This document shows, piece by piece, positions 24,699 through 32,895 of a stretch of 64,000 bases of DNA (its first letter is position 1; each line of letters opens with the position of its first letter). Source of the stretch: Paractinoplanes lichenicola. GTDB taxonomy: Bacteria; Actinomycetota; Actinomycetes; Mycobacteriales; Micromonosporaceae. The stretch spans positions 496,001 to 560,000 of the forward strand of contig NZ_JAENHO010000004.1 of NCBI RefSeq assembly GCF_016785085.1, in the 5' to 3' direction. The notes beneath the pieces are model-generated. The model had not been told where the DNA came from. It searched no databases and saw only the letters and a list, made by a program, of their open reading frames with translations. Position numbers and translations under genes: made by a program.

Positions 24699-25507
24699 GC
24701 GAGCACCCTCCTTGCGGTGAGCCGGACAGCGGTGTCGGCGCAGTAGCCGAAGATGCCGTAGATGACCAGGCCGACCACGATCACGTCGGTCTGCCCGTAC
24801 TGCTCGGCCAGCGTGATCATGTGACCGATGCCCGCGGTCGCGTTGTACTGCTCGACCACGACCAGGCCGAGCAGCGACGAGGTGACCGCGAAGCGCATGC
24901 CGAGCAGGAACCCGGGCAGCGCGCCGGGCAGCACCACGTGCCGCACGAACTCGCCCCGGCGCAGGTCGAGGGTCTCGGCCAGCTCGGCGTAGCGGCCGTC
25001 GATGCCGCGCAGCCCGTTGTGGGTGTGCACGTAGATCGGCACCAGGCTGATCAGCGCGATGGTCACGATCTTCATCTCCTGGCCGATGCCGAACCAGGCG
25101 ATGAACAGCGGGATCAGCGCCAGCGTGGGGATCGACCGCTTGATCTGGATCGGCCCGTCGATCAGCGACTCGCCGGCCCGGGAGAGCCCGGACAGCACCG
25201 CCAGCACGGCGCCGGTGATTACCCCGATGGCCAGTCCCGAGGCGGCCCGGGCCAGCGACGACAGGATGTCGCCGAGTAGGTCGTGGTCGGTCCACTGCAC
25301 GCCGAACGCGACGACCACGTCCCACGGCGAGGTGAGGATGGCCGGCTTGATCAGCCCGGTCGCGGAACCGGCCGACCAGATCACTAGCACGACGGCGGGG
25401 CCGACCCAGAACGCGCCGCGGAACCGCCGTCCCGGGCCGAGCCGGCGTCGCACGACCCGCACGTCACCCTCGTACGAGGCCGGGGGTGCTTTGTCGATGA
25501 CGGTCAT
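24674..25507 (-). CDS. ssuC: ABC transporter permease, sulfonate type
   Basis: 277 residues with about six membrane helices. Seen: the BPD-transporter EAA loop in the form ELAETLDLRRGEFVRHVVLPGALPGFLLGMRFA near 175-207, which contacts the ATPase, and the SsuC-like LSSLARAASGLAIGVITGAVLAVLSGLSR. An N-terminal cytoplasmic tail rich in Arg precedes the first helix. It starts within the stop of the binding-protein gene (25504-25507). Confidence 0.92.
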   Translation of the reverse strand: MTVIDKAPPASYEGDVRVVRRRLGPGRRFRGAFWVGPAVVLVIWSAGSATGLIKPAILTSPWDVVVAFGVQWTDHDLLGDILSSLARAASGLAIGVITGAVLAVLSGLSRAGESLIDGPIQIKRSIPTLALIPLFIAWFGIGQEMKIVTIALISLVPIYVHTHNGLRGIDGRYAELAETLDLRRGEFVRHVVLPGALPGFLLGMRFAVTSSLLGLVVVEQYNATAGIGHMITLAEQYGQTDVIVVGLVIYGIFGYCADTAVRLTARRVLAWRQTLEG

Positions 25508-26559
25508 GCGGCATCACCGGTGACGACCTTGGACCCGACCGCCTCGGCCTGAACCTGCTCGAAGCGCCGGTCGACGAGCGTGGTCACGTCGAGCTTGTCG
25601 TGCTTCTGCTCGGCCGCCAGCAGGTCGGCGGTCGCCTGCAGCCGGGCGATGGCGTTGTCCCAGGTGGCCGGGATGCCCTTGACGCCGTCGGTGGCGATGA
25701 CATCCCTCGCGTCCTCGGGGCTCAAACCCTGGACGGCCTGCAGGTACGCCTTCGAGTAGCCCTCGGGGTTGTCGTTCTGCCAGAGCAGCGCCTTGGCCCG
25801 CAACCCGACGTAGACCTTGAGCGCCGCGGCCTTCTCGGCGTCCTGCACGGCGGAGGTCAGGCAGTAGAGCGTCGACGCGTCGTCGCGGATGCCGGTCAGG
25901 ATCGCCGTCGCCCCCGGATACTTGCCCTTGTAGATCTTCACGTGGGCCGCCCCGATCGGCGCCACGTCGACGGCCTTGCTGCCCAGCGCGGTCACGTACG
26001 AGTCGCCGGTGCTGGTCAGCTCGACCAGCGTGACGTCCTGCTGGGTCAGGCCGGCCTTCTGCAGCACCCGCAGCACGAGCGCGCCCTGGGCCTGCCCGGC
26101 GCTGTAGGCGATCTTCTTGCCCCGCAGGTCGGCCAGCGACGTCACGTTCACGCCGGGGGCCACGCCGAGCTGATAGATCGGATGGGTGAGCGGGTCGACG
26201 ATCACCGACTGGAACACGATCTTGGTGGAGGTGCCGGTCCACGCCGCGAACAGCGACGGGATGTCGGCCACCGCGCTGCAGTCGAGCTTGTCGGCGCGGA
26301 ACGCCTGGATGCTCTGCGGGCCGCCGCTGATGTTGGCCCACTCGACCGCGACGCCGGCCTTGGTCAGCTCCTGGTCCAGGCCCGAGGCGCCCAGGATGGC
26401 CTGGATGGCCGGGTCGCCGATCCGGATCTCGGTGCCGCTGGGCACCTGCTCGGGCAGTGCGGCCGACAGCTCCAGGGTGGCGGCGCCGTCGTCACCCGCG
26501 CAGGCGGTCAGGGCGGCGGCCAGCAGGACGACGGCCGACAGGGATAACAGTCTCCTCAC
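25504..26559 (-). CDS. ssuA: Sulfonate-type ABC substrate-binding lipoprotein
   Basis: 351 residues from GTG 26557-26559. Lipoprotein signal MRRLLSLSAVVLLAAALTAC: Cys20 would be lipidated and hold the protein on the outer face of the membrane. Seen: type II solute-binding fold with RIGDPAIQAILGASG, SADIPSLFAAWTG-like loop, VNVTSLADLRGKKIAYSAGQAQGALVLRVLQKAGL near 140-173, a signature of the NMT1/SsuA/TauA group. It delivers an organosulfur ligand to SsuBC. It is first in the operon; a promoter-like sequence lies about 50-75 bases upstream. Confidence 0.9.
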   Translation of the reverse strand: MRRLLSLSAVVLLAAALTACAGDDGAATLELSAALPEQVPSGTEIRIGDPAIQAILGASGLDQELTKAGVAVEWANISGGPQSIQAFRADKLDCSAVADIPSLFAAWTGTSTKIVFQSVIVDPLTHPIYQLGVAPGVNVTSLADLRGKKIAYSAGQAQGALVLRVLQKAGLTQQDVTLVELTSTGDSYVTALGSKAVDVAPIGAAHVKIYKGKYPGATAILTGIRDDASTLYCLTSAVQDAEKAAALKVYVGLRAKALLWQNDNPEGYSKAYLQAVQGLSPEDARDVIATDGVKGIPATWDNAIARLQATADLLAAEQKHDKLDVTTLVDRRFEQVQAEAVGSKVVTGDAA

Positions 26560-26608
26560 GAGGGGCTCCGTTCACGGTGCAGAGAGTGGGGAGCGCGCGC
26601 TGCAATTC

Positions 26609-26636
26609 ATACTAAGCAGCTAGGAGAAGAAGGCAA
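26609..26636 (-). promoter_or_regulatory. Candidate promoter of the ssu operon
   Basis: On the minus strand TTGCCT (26636-26631) and TAGTAT (26614-26609) are spaced 16 bases, close to the consensus -35/-10 of the main sigma factor, about 50 bases before the ssuA GTG. The tract is AT-rich relative to its surroundings. It lies in the 94-base gap after the ROK gene, so the operon can start independently of it. Confidence 0.5.
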
Positions 26637-26653
26637 CTATGTGCCCGGCTGAA

Positions 26654-27778
26654 TTAAGTATCCGCAGGTGAAAGGGGTTGCGCGTAGACGTGGTCGAGGG
26701 CCACCGCACCACCCGCGACGGCGAGCACGGTGGTGGGGAAGCTCGTCGGCCGGACCACCTGCGCGACGTCGGCGCCCGCGGTCGACCAGGCCGTGATCTC
26801 GGCCCGCAGCGTGGCCAGGCAGGCCGGGATCCGGTTGGCCCCGGCCTCGGCCACCACCAGCACCTCGGGGTCGAACAGGTCGAGCAGCAGCGCCGCGGCC
26901 CGCCCGACGAGCCGCGCCCGCTCGTGGAAGAGACTCAGAGCCCGCGCGTCGCCGCCCTGGGCCGCCGCCACCAGGGCGAGCAGGTCGGGCGCGCCCGAGC
27001 GGCGGACGAGGGTCTGCTCCGAGACGGCCGCCTGCAAGCAGCCCGTACGGCCGCAGGAGCAGCGCTCGGTGCAGCCCTCGACGCCCAGGTGCGCGACCGC
27101 GCCGGCGGCCGAGCGCGGCCCCTGGTGCACCACGCCGCCGGTCGCGAAGGCCACGTCGACCACGTTGCCGACGAACAGGTGGACCGCGCTCTGCCGGGCC
27201 CGCCCGGCGACCGCACCGAACAACTGCTCGGCGCGCAGCAGGGCCCGCGAGTTGCTGTCCACCCGTACGGGAAGCCTGGTGGCCTTGGACAGCGTGGCCG
27301 CGACCGGCACGGCGCGCCAGCCGAGGGCGGGATGCTCCACGACCGTGCCCGTCACCGCGTCCACCCACCCGCCGGTGGCCACGCCGACCCCCAGCACGCG
27401 ACGGCGGCGCCGCAACCGGCCGATCCGCTCGGCGAGCCGGTCGAGGACGCTCGCCGGATCCCGCCCGGCATGCGGCTCGCGCTGCTGCTCGATCACCCGG
27501 CCCCGCAGGTCGAGCAGGGCCACCGTGGCGTGCGGGACCGCGATGTGCACCCCGATCACCGCCACCGCCTCGGCGTCGATCTCCAGCGGCACGGTCGGGC
27601 GGCCGATGCCCGGGCGCCCGGCCGCCTCCGGCGCCTCCCGGATCAGGCCGCGGCTCAGCAGCGAGGTCGCGACGCCGCTGATCGAGGCGGCCGACAACCG
27701 GGTCGCGCGGGCCACCGAGCTGCGGGCGACCGGGCCATGGTCGAGAACGGCGCGCAGCACCGCCCCGGCCGAGTCCAT
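26654..27778 (-). CDS. ROK family transcriptional regulator
   Basis: 374 residues. N-terminal winged helix at about 1-60 (VLRAVLDHGPVARSSVARATRLSAASISGVATSLLSRGLI), then a sugar-kinase-like ROK domain with VIGVHIAVPHATVALLDLRG, GVGVATGGWVD and the zinc site CTERCSCGRTGCLQAAVS near 232-250. The ATP site looks weak, consistent with a regulator rather than a kinase. It lies upstream and on the same strand as the ssu operon; in several actinobacteria ROK regulators accompany such ABC-monooxygenase clusters, so control of sulfur uptake is a plausible inference. Confidence 0.87.
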   Translation of the reverse strand: MDSAGAVLRAVLDHGPVARSSVARATRLSAASISGVATSLLSRGLIREAPEAAGRPGIGRPTVPLEIDAEAVAVIGVHIAVPHATVALLDLRGRVIEQQREPHAGRDPASVLDRLAERIGRLRRRRRVLGVGVATGGWVDAVTGTVVEHPALGWRAVPVAATLSKATRLPVRVDSNSRALLRAEQLFGAVAGRARQSAVHLFVGNVVDVAFATGGVVHQGPRSAAGAVAHLGVEGCTERCSCGRTGCLQAAVSEQTLVRRSGAPDLLALVAAAQGGDARALSLFHERARLVGRAAALLLDLFDPEVLVVAEAGANRIPACLATLRAEITAWSTAGADVAQVVRPTSFPTTVLAVAGGAVALDHVYAQPLSPADT

Positions 27779-27875
27779 TCGAGCACGTTAACGCGCCCGC
27801 GGGCGGGGGACGGCCGGTCGTCATAGGACGTTTCAGGGTCGGTAACACCGGGCCCGCGATGATAGAAACGGTCAG

Positions 27876-29858
27876 GTGAGTGACTTCGCGGATCTCGATG
27901 CGTACGTTCGCCTGCCCCACGTCGACGGGCTGTGGCTCGCGCCCGACGGCGGCCGCCTGGTGGTCGGTGTGGGCACGCCGAACAAGGAGAACGACCGCTA
28001 CACCACGGCGCTGTGGGAGGTCGACCCGCTCGGTGAACGCCCCGCCCGGCGCCTCACCCGCAGCCTCAAGGGCGAGGCGGCGGCCGCGTTCACGCCGGAG
28101 GGAGATCTGCTCTTCACGTCCGCGCGCGAGCTCGACGAGGACGACGAGGGCTCCGCGCTGTGGCGCCAGCCCGCGGCCGGGGGCGACGCTTACGTGCTGG
28201 CGAAGCTGCCCGGGGGAGTGCACGGCGTCCAGGTCAGCGCGAACGGCACGCTGGTGGCCGGCTCGGCCCTGCTGCCCTCCTCGACCGGCGTCGGCGACGA
28301 CCAGGACGTGCGCAAGCGGCGCAAGGAGTCCGGGGTCTCGGCGATCCTGCACGAGGGCTACCCGATCCGGTTCTGGGATCACGACCTCGGCCCGGCCCGG
28401 CCCCGGCTGGTCACGGCTGCCCTGGCCGACGAGCTCGAGCTGCGCGACCTGACCGGGCACGCCGGGGCCGCGCTGGACGCCGACGCCGACTGGGACATCA
28501 CCCCCGACGGGCGTACGGTCGTGACCACCTGGACGGTCGCCGAGCAGGCGGGGTCGCAGCGCATCACGCTGGTCGCGATCGACGTGGCCACCGGCGAGCG
28601 GCGCGACCTGGCCGCCGGCCCCGCCCACGAGCACGCCGCGCCCCGCATCTCACCCGACGGCGCCACGGTGGCGTTCACGGTGCGCGAGGTGTCCACGCCC
28701 GACGCGCCCGGCGACGCCTGGCTGGCGCTCGTGCCGCTCGCGGGCGGAGCCGTACGGGCCCTGACCGCCGGCTGGGACCGCTGGCCCGAGCTCGGCCGCT
28801 GGACGCCGGACGGCAGCGCGCTGATCGTGGCGGCCGACGATGACGGGCGTTCGCCGCTGTGGCGGGTCGACGCCGAGACCGGTGCGGTGACCCGGCTGAC
28901 CCCCGACAACGGCTCCTACCACGACATCCGTGTGGCGCCCGACGGCCAATGGGCGTACGCGTTGCGCAGCGCCATCGACAGCGCGCCCGCGCCCGTACGG
29001 GTGAGCCTCACGGGCGACGCGAAGGTCGAGTTCCTGCCGGGCCCGGCCCCGACGCTGGAACTGCCCGGACGGCTCGAGGAGGTCGAGACGACGGCGGCCG
29101 ACGGCACCCGCGTACGGGGATGGCTGGCTCTGCCCGAGGGTGACGGCGCGCCCTTCCCGCTGGTGCTGAAGATCCACGGCGGGCCGATCAGCTCGTGGAA
29201 CGCCTGGTCGTGGCGGTGGAACCCGTGGGTCTGGGTGGCCCGGGGCTACGCGGTGCTGATGCCCGACCCGGCCCTGTCCACCGGCTACGGCTACGAGTTC
29301 ATCAAGCGCGGCTGGGGCGCCTGGGGCGACAAGCCCTACACCGACCTGATGGCGATCACCGACGCGGTCGTGGCCCGGCCCGACATCGACGAGACCCGTA
29401 CGGCGGCGGCCGGCGGCTCGTTCGGCGGCTACATGGCCAACTGGGTCGCCGGGCACACCGACCGGTTCGACGCCATCGTCACCCACGCCGGCCTGTGGGC
29501 GCTCGACCAGTTCGCCGGCACGACCGACTTCTCGTTCTACTGGTCGCGCGAGATGAACCCCGAGCGGCAGCGGGAGAACTCGCCGCACCGCTTCGCCGAC
29601 GCCATCACCACCCCGATGCTGGTGATCCACGGCGACAAGGACTACCGCGTGCCCATCGGCGAGGGGCTGCGCCTGTGGTGGGACCTGGTGTCGCGTTCCG
29701 AGGCCGACGGCGTGCCGCACAAGTTCCTCTACTACCCCGACGAGAACCACTGGATCTTGACCCCGGGCAACGCCAAGGCCTGGTACGCCACCGTCCTGGC
29801 CTTCCTCGACCACCACGTGCGCGGTGCGGAGTGGCAGCGCCCCGACCTGTTCGGCTGA
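27876..29858 (+). CDS. S9 family peptidase (prolyl oligopeptidase-like)
   Basis: 660 residues from GTG 27876; no signal peptide, so cytoplasmic. An N-terminal beta-propeller of about 400 residues (repeated WDITPDGRTVV, RISPDGATVAF, GRWTPDGSALIV, VAPDGQWAYAL blades) precedes an alpha/beta hydrolase domain. Catalytic residues by motif: Ser515 in GGSFGGYMANW, Asp589 in GDKDYRVP and His625 in DENHW. This is the acylaminoacyl-peptidase/dipeptidyl-peptidase branch, which trims short peptides. Length is normal. The phosphotransferase gene follows after 6 bases and is likely co-transcribed. Confidence 0.93.
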   Translation: MSDFADLDAYVRLPHVDGLWLAPDGGRLVVGVGTPNKENDRYTTALWEVDPLGERPARRLTRSLKGEAAAAFTPEGDLLFTSARELDEDDEGSALWRQPAAGGDAYVLAKLPGGVHGVQVSANGTLVAGSALLPSSTGVGDDQDVRKRRKESGVSAILHEGYPIRFWDHDLGPARPRLVTAALADELELRDLTGHAGAALDADADWDITPDGRTVVTTWTVAEQAGSQRITLVAIDVATGERRDLAAGPAHEHAAPRISPDGATVAFTVREVSTPDAPGDAWLALVPLAGGAVRALTAGWDRWPELGRWTPDGSALIVAADDDGRSPLWRVDAETGAVTRLTPDNGSYHDIRVAPDGQWAYALRSAIDSAPAPVRVSLTGDAKVEFLPGPAPTLELPGRLEEVETTAADGTRVRGWLALPEGDGAPFPLVLKIHGGPISSWNAWSWRWNPWVWVARGYAVLMPDPALSTGYGYEFIKRGWGAWGDKPYTDLMAITDAVVARPDIDETRTAAAGGSFGGYMANWVAGHTDRFDAIVTHAGLWALDQFAGTTDFSFYWSREMNPERQRENSPHRFADAITTPMLVIHGDKDYRVPIGEGLRLWWDLVSRSEADGVPHKFLYYPDENHWILTPGNAKAWYATVLAFLDHHVRGAEWQRPDLFG

Positions 29859-29864
29859 TCCGGC

Positions 29865-30608
29865 GTGGACACGGTCGAAGTCGTCGTGGCCCACAGCGAG
29901 CGCACCACGCTGCGAGTCGGTGACGTCTTTCTGAAGGTCGACGGCAACCCGGGGCGGCTCGACGTCGAGGTCGAGGCCATGGAACTGGCCCCGGTGCCGA
30001 CGCCGGAGGTGTTGTGGCGCAAGCCGAACGTGCTCGCCATCGCGGCCGTGCCCGGTCAGGCCCTCGGCCGGCTCGGGGTGCCGTCGACCGCCTCGGCGGG
30101 GGCGTGGGCCGCGGCCGGGGCCGCCGTGCGCAGGCTGCACGAGGCGCCGCTGCCGCCCTGGAACGGGCCCAGCCTCGACGACATGGTGGCGGAGGTCGAC
30201 ACCGAGTGCGAATGGCTCGTGGCCAACGGGGTGCTCCCGGCCGACCTGGTGCGGCGCAACCGGGAGGTCGCCCAGGCCGCGCTCCGGCCCTGGAATCCGG
30301 CCTTCGTCCACGGCGACCTGCAAACGATGCACTTCTTCGTCTCCGGCGACAACCTGAACGGCGTGATCGACTGGTCGGAGGCGGCCCAAGGTGACCCGCT
30401 GCTCGACCTGGCCGTGATGACCCTGGGGCAGGAGGACCGCCTGGGCGACCTGCTCCTCGGCTACGGGTCCGACATCGACGTCGAGGTGATCCGGGGGTGG
30501 TGGTCGGTGCGCAGCCTGACAGCGTCGCGCTGGCTGATCGAACACGGCTTCGACCCGGACACGCCGGGCTGCGAATTCGACGTGCTCCGGGCCCGCATGC
30601 GCGATTAA
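29865..30608 (+). CDS. APH-family phosphotransferase
   Basis: 247 residues from GTG 29865. Seen: the kinase-like catalytic loop FVHGDLQTMHFFV near 147-159 and the metal-binding VIDWSEAAQGDPLLDLAVM near 165-183, the Brenner-type motifs of aminoglycoside/choline kinase-like enzymes. The N lobe is short (LRVGDVFLKVDGNPGRLDVEVEAME with a candidate ATP Lys). Members phosphorylate aminoglycosides, macrolides or ordinary metabolites; no resistance genes are nearby, so the substrate is open. Confidence 0.85.
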   Translation: MDTVEVVVAHSERTTLRVGDVFLKVDGNPGRLDVEVEAMELAPVPTPEVLWRKPNVLAIAAVPGQALGRLGVPSTASAGAWAAAGAAVRRLHEAPLPPWNGPSLDDMVAEVDTECEWLVANGVLPADLVRRNREVAQAALRPWNPAFVHGDLQTMHFFVSGDNLNGVIDWSEAAQGDPLLDLAVMTLGQEDRLGDLLLGYGSDIDVEVIRGWWSVRSLTASRWLIEHGFDPDTPGCEFDVLRARMRD

Positions 30609-30649
30609 ACGGTCGCCTTTCGCCGGCCGGGCTGGCTAGGGTCCCGCTC

Positions 30650-31588
30650 ATGCGGCATCGCCTGAGCTCCGCCGAGACCGGTCCGGCCCTGCGGGCCCTG
30701 GCCGAATGGACCCCGGCCGACGCGCCGAGCGGCGGGCTTCATCCCGGCGACCTGGGCTGGCACCTGCGCTTCGACGACGCGGAGGCGCTTATGTGGACCG
30801 AGGGCGGGGTGCCGGTGGCGGTCGGCTACCTCGATGACGGAGTGCTGCGGGTTACTACCGCGCCTGGCGTCGGCCTTTCGCCTTTGGCGGCTTCGGCAGG
30901 TTCAGGTTCGGCTTCAGCTTCGGCTTTGGGGGTTTCGGCTTCGGCTTCGGCAGCTTCGGTTTCGGGGGCTTCGGCTTTGGCGGCTTCAGCTTTAGCGGCT
31001 TCGGCAGCTTCCGGGGCTTCGGCAGCTTCCGCGGCTTTGGTGGCCGACGTCGAAGAGCTGTTCGACGGCGGCGCGGGCTCGGTCGACGGCCTCCCGATGC
31101 CCGGGTGGGACCGCGATCCGGACGCCTGGGCCGTGCTGTCCTGGACCCCGCGGCCGGTCACGACCCGCGCCGAGCCGGTCTCCGCGGCCACGGCGGCCGA
31201 CCGGGTGCTGGTGCAGCGGTCGGCCTTCAAGAATTCGACGTTCACGCTCGAGAAGCGGCAGACGATGCTGCAATCACCGGCCGCCGAGCTGGTCACGGAC
31301 GTCCTCGTACGCACACCCTCGGGCGAGCCGGCGGCCGCCGCAACCGGCTGGTTCGCCGGTGCGGGGCGCTGCGGATTGCTCGAGCCGGTGGGCACCCACG
31401 TCGATCATCGCGGGCATGGCTACGGGCGGGAGGCCGTGTGGGGCGCGTGCGCGAGTCTCGCCGCTCGAGGTGCGAGCGCGGTCGCTGTCGTGACCCCGGC
31501 CTCTAATACGGCGGCGGTCGCACTTTACCGCTCGGCGGGCTTCACCCAACTCCGCGAAAACCACGACTGGATCCGCCGCTCCGCCTGA
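30650..31588 (+). CDS. GNAT acetyltransferase with hexanucleotide-repeat linker
   Basis: 312 residues from ATG 30650. The N-terminal ~75 residues (LSSAETGPALRALAEWTPAD ... WHLRFDDAEALMWTEGGVPVAVGYLDDGVLRV) and the C-terminal ~170 residues form an acetyltransferase; the acetyl-CoA motif is VDHRGHGYGREAVWGAC near 252, with NTAAVALYRSAGF at the end. Between them lies about 55 residues of almost pure Ala/Ser/Gly (ASAGSGSASASALGVSAS and on) encoded by repeats of GGCTTC. Homologues lack such a linker as far as I know, so it looks like a local repeat expansion that stays in frame because the unit is 6 bases. Confidence 0.82.
   Translation: MRHRLSSAETGPALRALAEWTPADAPSGGLHPGDLGWHLRFDDAEALMWTEGGVPVAVGYLDDGVLRVTTAPGVGLSPLAASAGSGSASASALGVSASASAASVSGASALAASALAASAASGASAASAALVADVEELFDGGAGSVDGLPMPGWDRDPDAWAVLSWTPRPVTTRAEPVSAATAADRVLVQRSAFKNSTFTLEKRQTMLQSPAAELVTDVLVRTPSGEPAAAATGWFAGAGRCGLLEPVGTHVDHRGHGYGREAVWGACASLAARGASAVAVVTPASNTAAVALYRSAGFTQLRENHDWIRRSA
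30869..31040 (+). repeat. GGCTTC-type hexanucleotide repeat inside a gene
   Basis: About 170 bases of imperfect GGCTTC/GGCTTT/GGCAGC units, visibly less GC-rich than the flanks. In frame it codes for Ala-Ser runs; in the next frame it would code for Gly-Phe. It forms the linker of the GNAT protein. Confidence 0.85.
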
Positions 31589-31593
31589 CCCGG

Positions 31594-32007
31594 TAAGTGA
31601 GCACTCACTTCTTGGGGTGGGTGTGGGTGGTAAGTGAGTGCTCACTTCCGGGGCGAGCCGTGGGTGGTAAGTGAGTGCTCACTTCCGGGGCGAGCCGTGG
31701 GTGGTAAGTGAGTGCTCACATCCGGGCCGGCGATGGGAGGTAAGTGAGTGCTCACATCCAGGGCGAGCCGCGGGCAGTAAGTAAGCACTCACATCATCGG
31801 GCGGGTTGGCGTGGATCGTGCGCCTGCCGTAGCCGTATCGCTAGGTCGGCCGGCTGCTGCCGGGTCGCCGCTGTCGGCGGACACCAGCCGCGTCCCGAGC
31901 CGGCGAAGAATGTAAGTGAGTACTCACTTCGGGGTGGGGTGCCGTGGAACGTAAGTGAGTGCTCACATCAGAGCGGGGCGGCGAGATGTGTAAGTGAGTA
32001 CTCACAT
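31594..32007. repeat. Array of nine palindromic AAGTGAG..CTCACTT repeats
   Basis: Fills the 441-base tail-to-tail spacer between the GNAT and PhyH genes. Core 16-mers, AAGTGAGTGCTCACTT or close variants, start at 31595, 31632, 31669, 31706, 31742, 31779, then 31914, 31953 and 31992. Spacing is 36-37 bases in the first six and 39 in the last three. The segments between copies 2-5 are also alike (CCGGGGCGAGCCGTGGGTGG), so this is a tandem repeat of about 37 bases rather than a CRISPR. The middle two bases vary (CA, TG, TA) while the arms are kept. Between 31795 and 31913 no repeat is seen. No gene is supported here. Confidence 0.9.
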
Positions 32008-32029
32008 CTGAGTCGGCGGGGGCGATGGG

Positions 32030-32839
32030 CTACGCCTCGCCCATCACCAGGCCCTCGATCGTGTGTTTCTGGGTGATGGGGGTGAGTTCGTCGACGATCG
32101 GGCAGTGCAGGTGGTCGCGAACCTGTTGGGGCAGCGCGTCCCAGTAAGGCTTGGTCACGGCCATCGCATGCTTGTCGCCGTTCGTGGCGTCGGGGGCGTC
32201 CACGCCGAGCACCAGCACCGGGCGCGACAGTTGCGAGTGGTTGGCCGTCCCGCGGTGGATGGTGAGCGCCGAGCGGGCCGAGATGTCGCCGCGCTGGGGG
32301 TATTTGCGGACGGCCAGTGAGTTGTAGCGCTCGTAGTGCGGCTTCGGCGGGAACATGTCGTGGCCGAATTCGGGGCTGTCGTCGAACTGGGTGCCGGGGG
32401 CGATCTCGAACGGGCCCATGTCTTCGGTGGTGTCGACGCCGGTCAGGTTGAAGGCCAGCGAGTTGAGCCGGCCCTCCTCGCGGGTCACCGAGGGCATGGG
32501 GAAGTCGCGGTGCCACGGCTGGTTGACGGCGCCGGCGAAGGGGATGTCGAAGCCGAGTTCGACGATTTCGTAGTCGGGGCCGAGCACGTCGGTGCAGACC
32601 GCGGTGACCCACGGGTGGGTGACCAGGTCGACGAAGCCGCGTAGCTGTTCCGGGTGAATTTCCACGTAGTAGCGCTTCGGGCCGCGGCCCACCGCGCCGC
32701 CGTCGCGGTTGATGGCTTCGGCGAACGCGGTCTCGATGTCTTCGCGCATCGTGTCGGCCCAGGCCACGCTGAACGCGCCGCGCCGGGCGGTGATGCCGTC
32801 GGTGTAGATCGCCTCGCGGGCTCCTTCAGCAATATTCAT
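32030..32839 (-). CDS. Phytanoyl-CoA dioxygenase (PhyH) family protein
   Basis: 269 residues from ATG 32837-32839 (MNIAEGAREAIYTDGIT); an upstream extension runs into the operator and is rejected. Fe(II)/2-oxoglutarate oxygenase. Seen: the iron-binding H.D in QPWHRDFPMP near 110, FNLTGVDTTEDMGPFEIAPGTQFDD near 132-156, and the distal His in LTIHRGTANHSQ near 195 with an Arg further on (SRPVLVLGVD). The iron triad therefore looks complete. Substrate unknown. Divergent from the LacI regulator, with a 26-base perfect palindrome between them, so expression is probably repressed by that regulator until a carbohydrate-like ligand is present. Confidence 0.85.
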   Translation of the reverse strand: MNIAEGAREAIYTDGITARRGAFSVAWADTMREDIETAFAEAINRDGGAVGRGPKRYYVEIHPEQLRGFVDLVTHPWVTAVCTDVLGPDYEIVELGFDIPFAGAVNQPWHRDFPMPSVTREEGRLNSLAFNLTGVDTTEDMGPFEIAPGTQFDDSPEFGHDMFPPKPHYERYNSLAVRKYPQRGDISARSALTIHRGTANHSQLSRPVLVLGVDAPDATNGDKHAMAVTKPYWDALPQQVRDHLHCPIVDELTPITQKHTIEGLVMGEA

Positions 32840-32849
32840 GCCTCTCATA

Positions 32850-32875
32850 TTGCAACGTGGCATGCCACGTTGCAA
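32850..32875. promoter_or_regulatory. 26-bp perfect palindrome, probable LacI operator
   Basis: TTGCAACGTGGCA at 32850-32862 is followed directly by its exact reverse complement to 32875. It lies 10 bases upstream of the PhyH ATG and 20 bases upstream of the LacI GTG. Length and strict symmetry around the central GC match LacI/GalR-type operators, possibly two overlapping half-operators built on GCAACGT. Confidence 0.75.
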
Positions 32876-32895
32876 GTGCTGAGTAGGATGTCCGC

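Noticed and set aside
22702..24720. 672-codon plus-strand frame across the monooxygenase and ssuB genes
   Set aside because: Shadow frame; the minus strand carries complete motifs for three conserved proteins.
24699..25325. Extended N terminus of SsuB
   Set aside because: The upstream 209 codons lie inside ssuC and have no homology; the ABC domain begins right after ATG 24696-24698.
29865..30608. Aminoglycoside resistance gene
   Set aside because: Only generic kinase motifs are seen; no resistance or biosynthetic context supports a drug substrate.
31594..32007. CRISPR array
   Set aside because: Repeats are only about 16-20 bases and palindromic, the segments between them are near-identical to one another rather than unique, spacing is about 37 bases overall, and no cas genes are nearby.
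31744..32076. Plus-strand reading frame with VSEYSH/VSECSH peptides as a gene
   Set aside because: It is the translation of the repeat array and runs into the antisense of the PhyH gene; no ribosome site and no coding bias.
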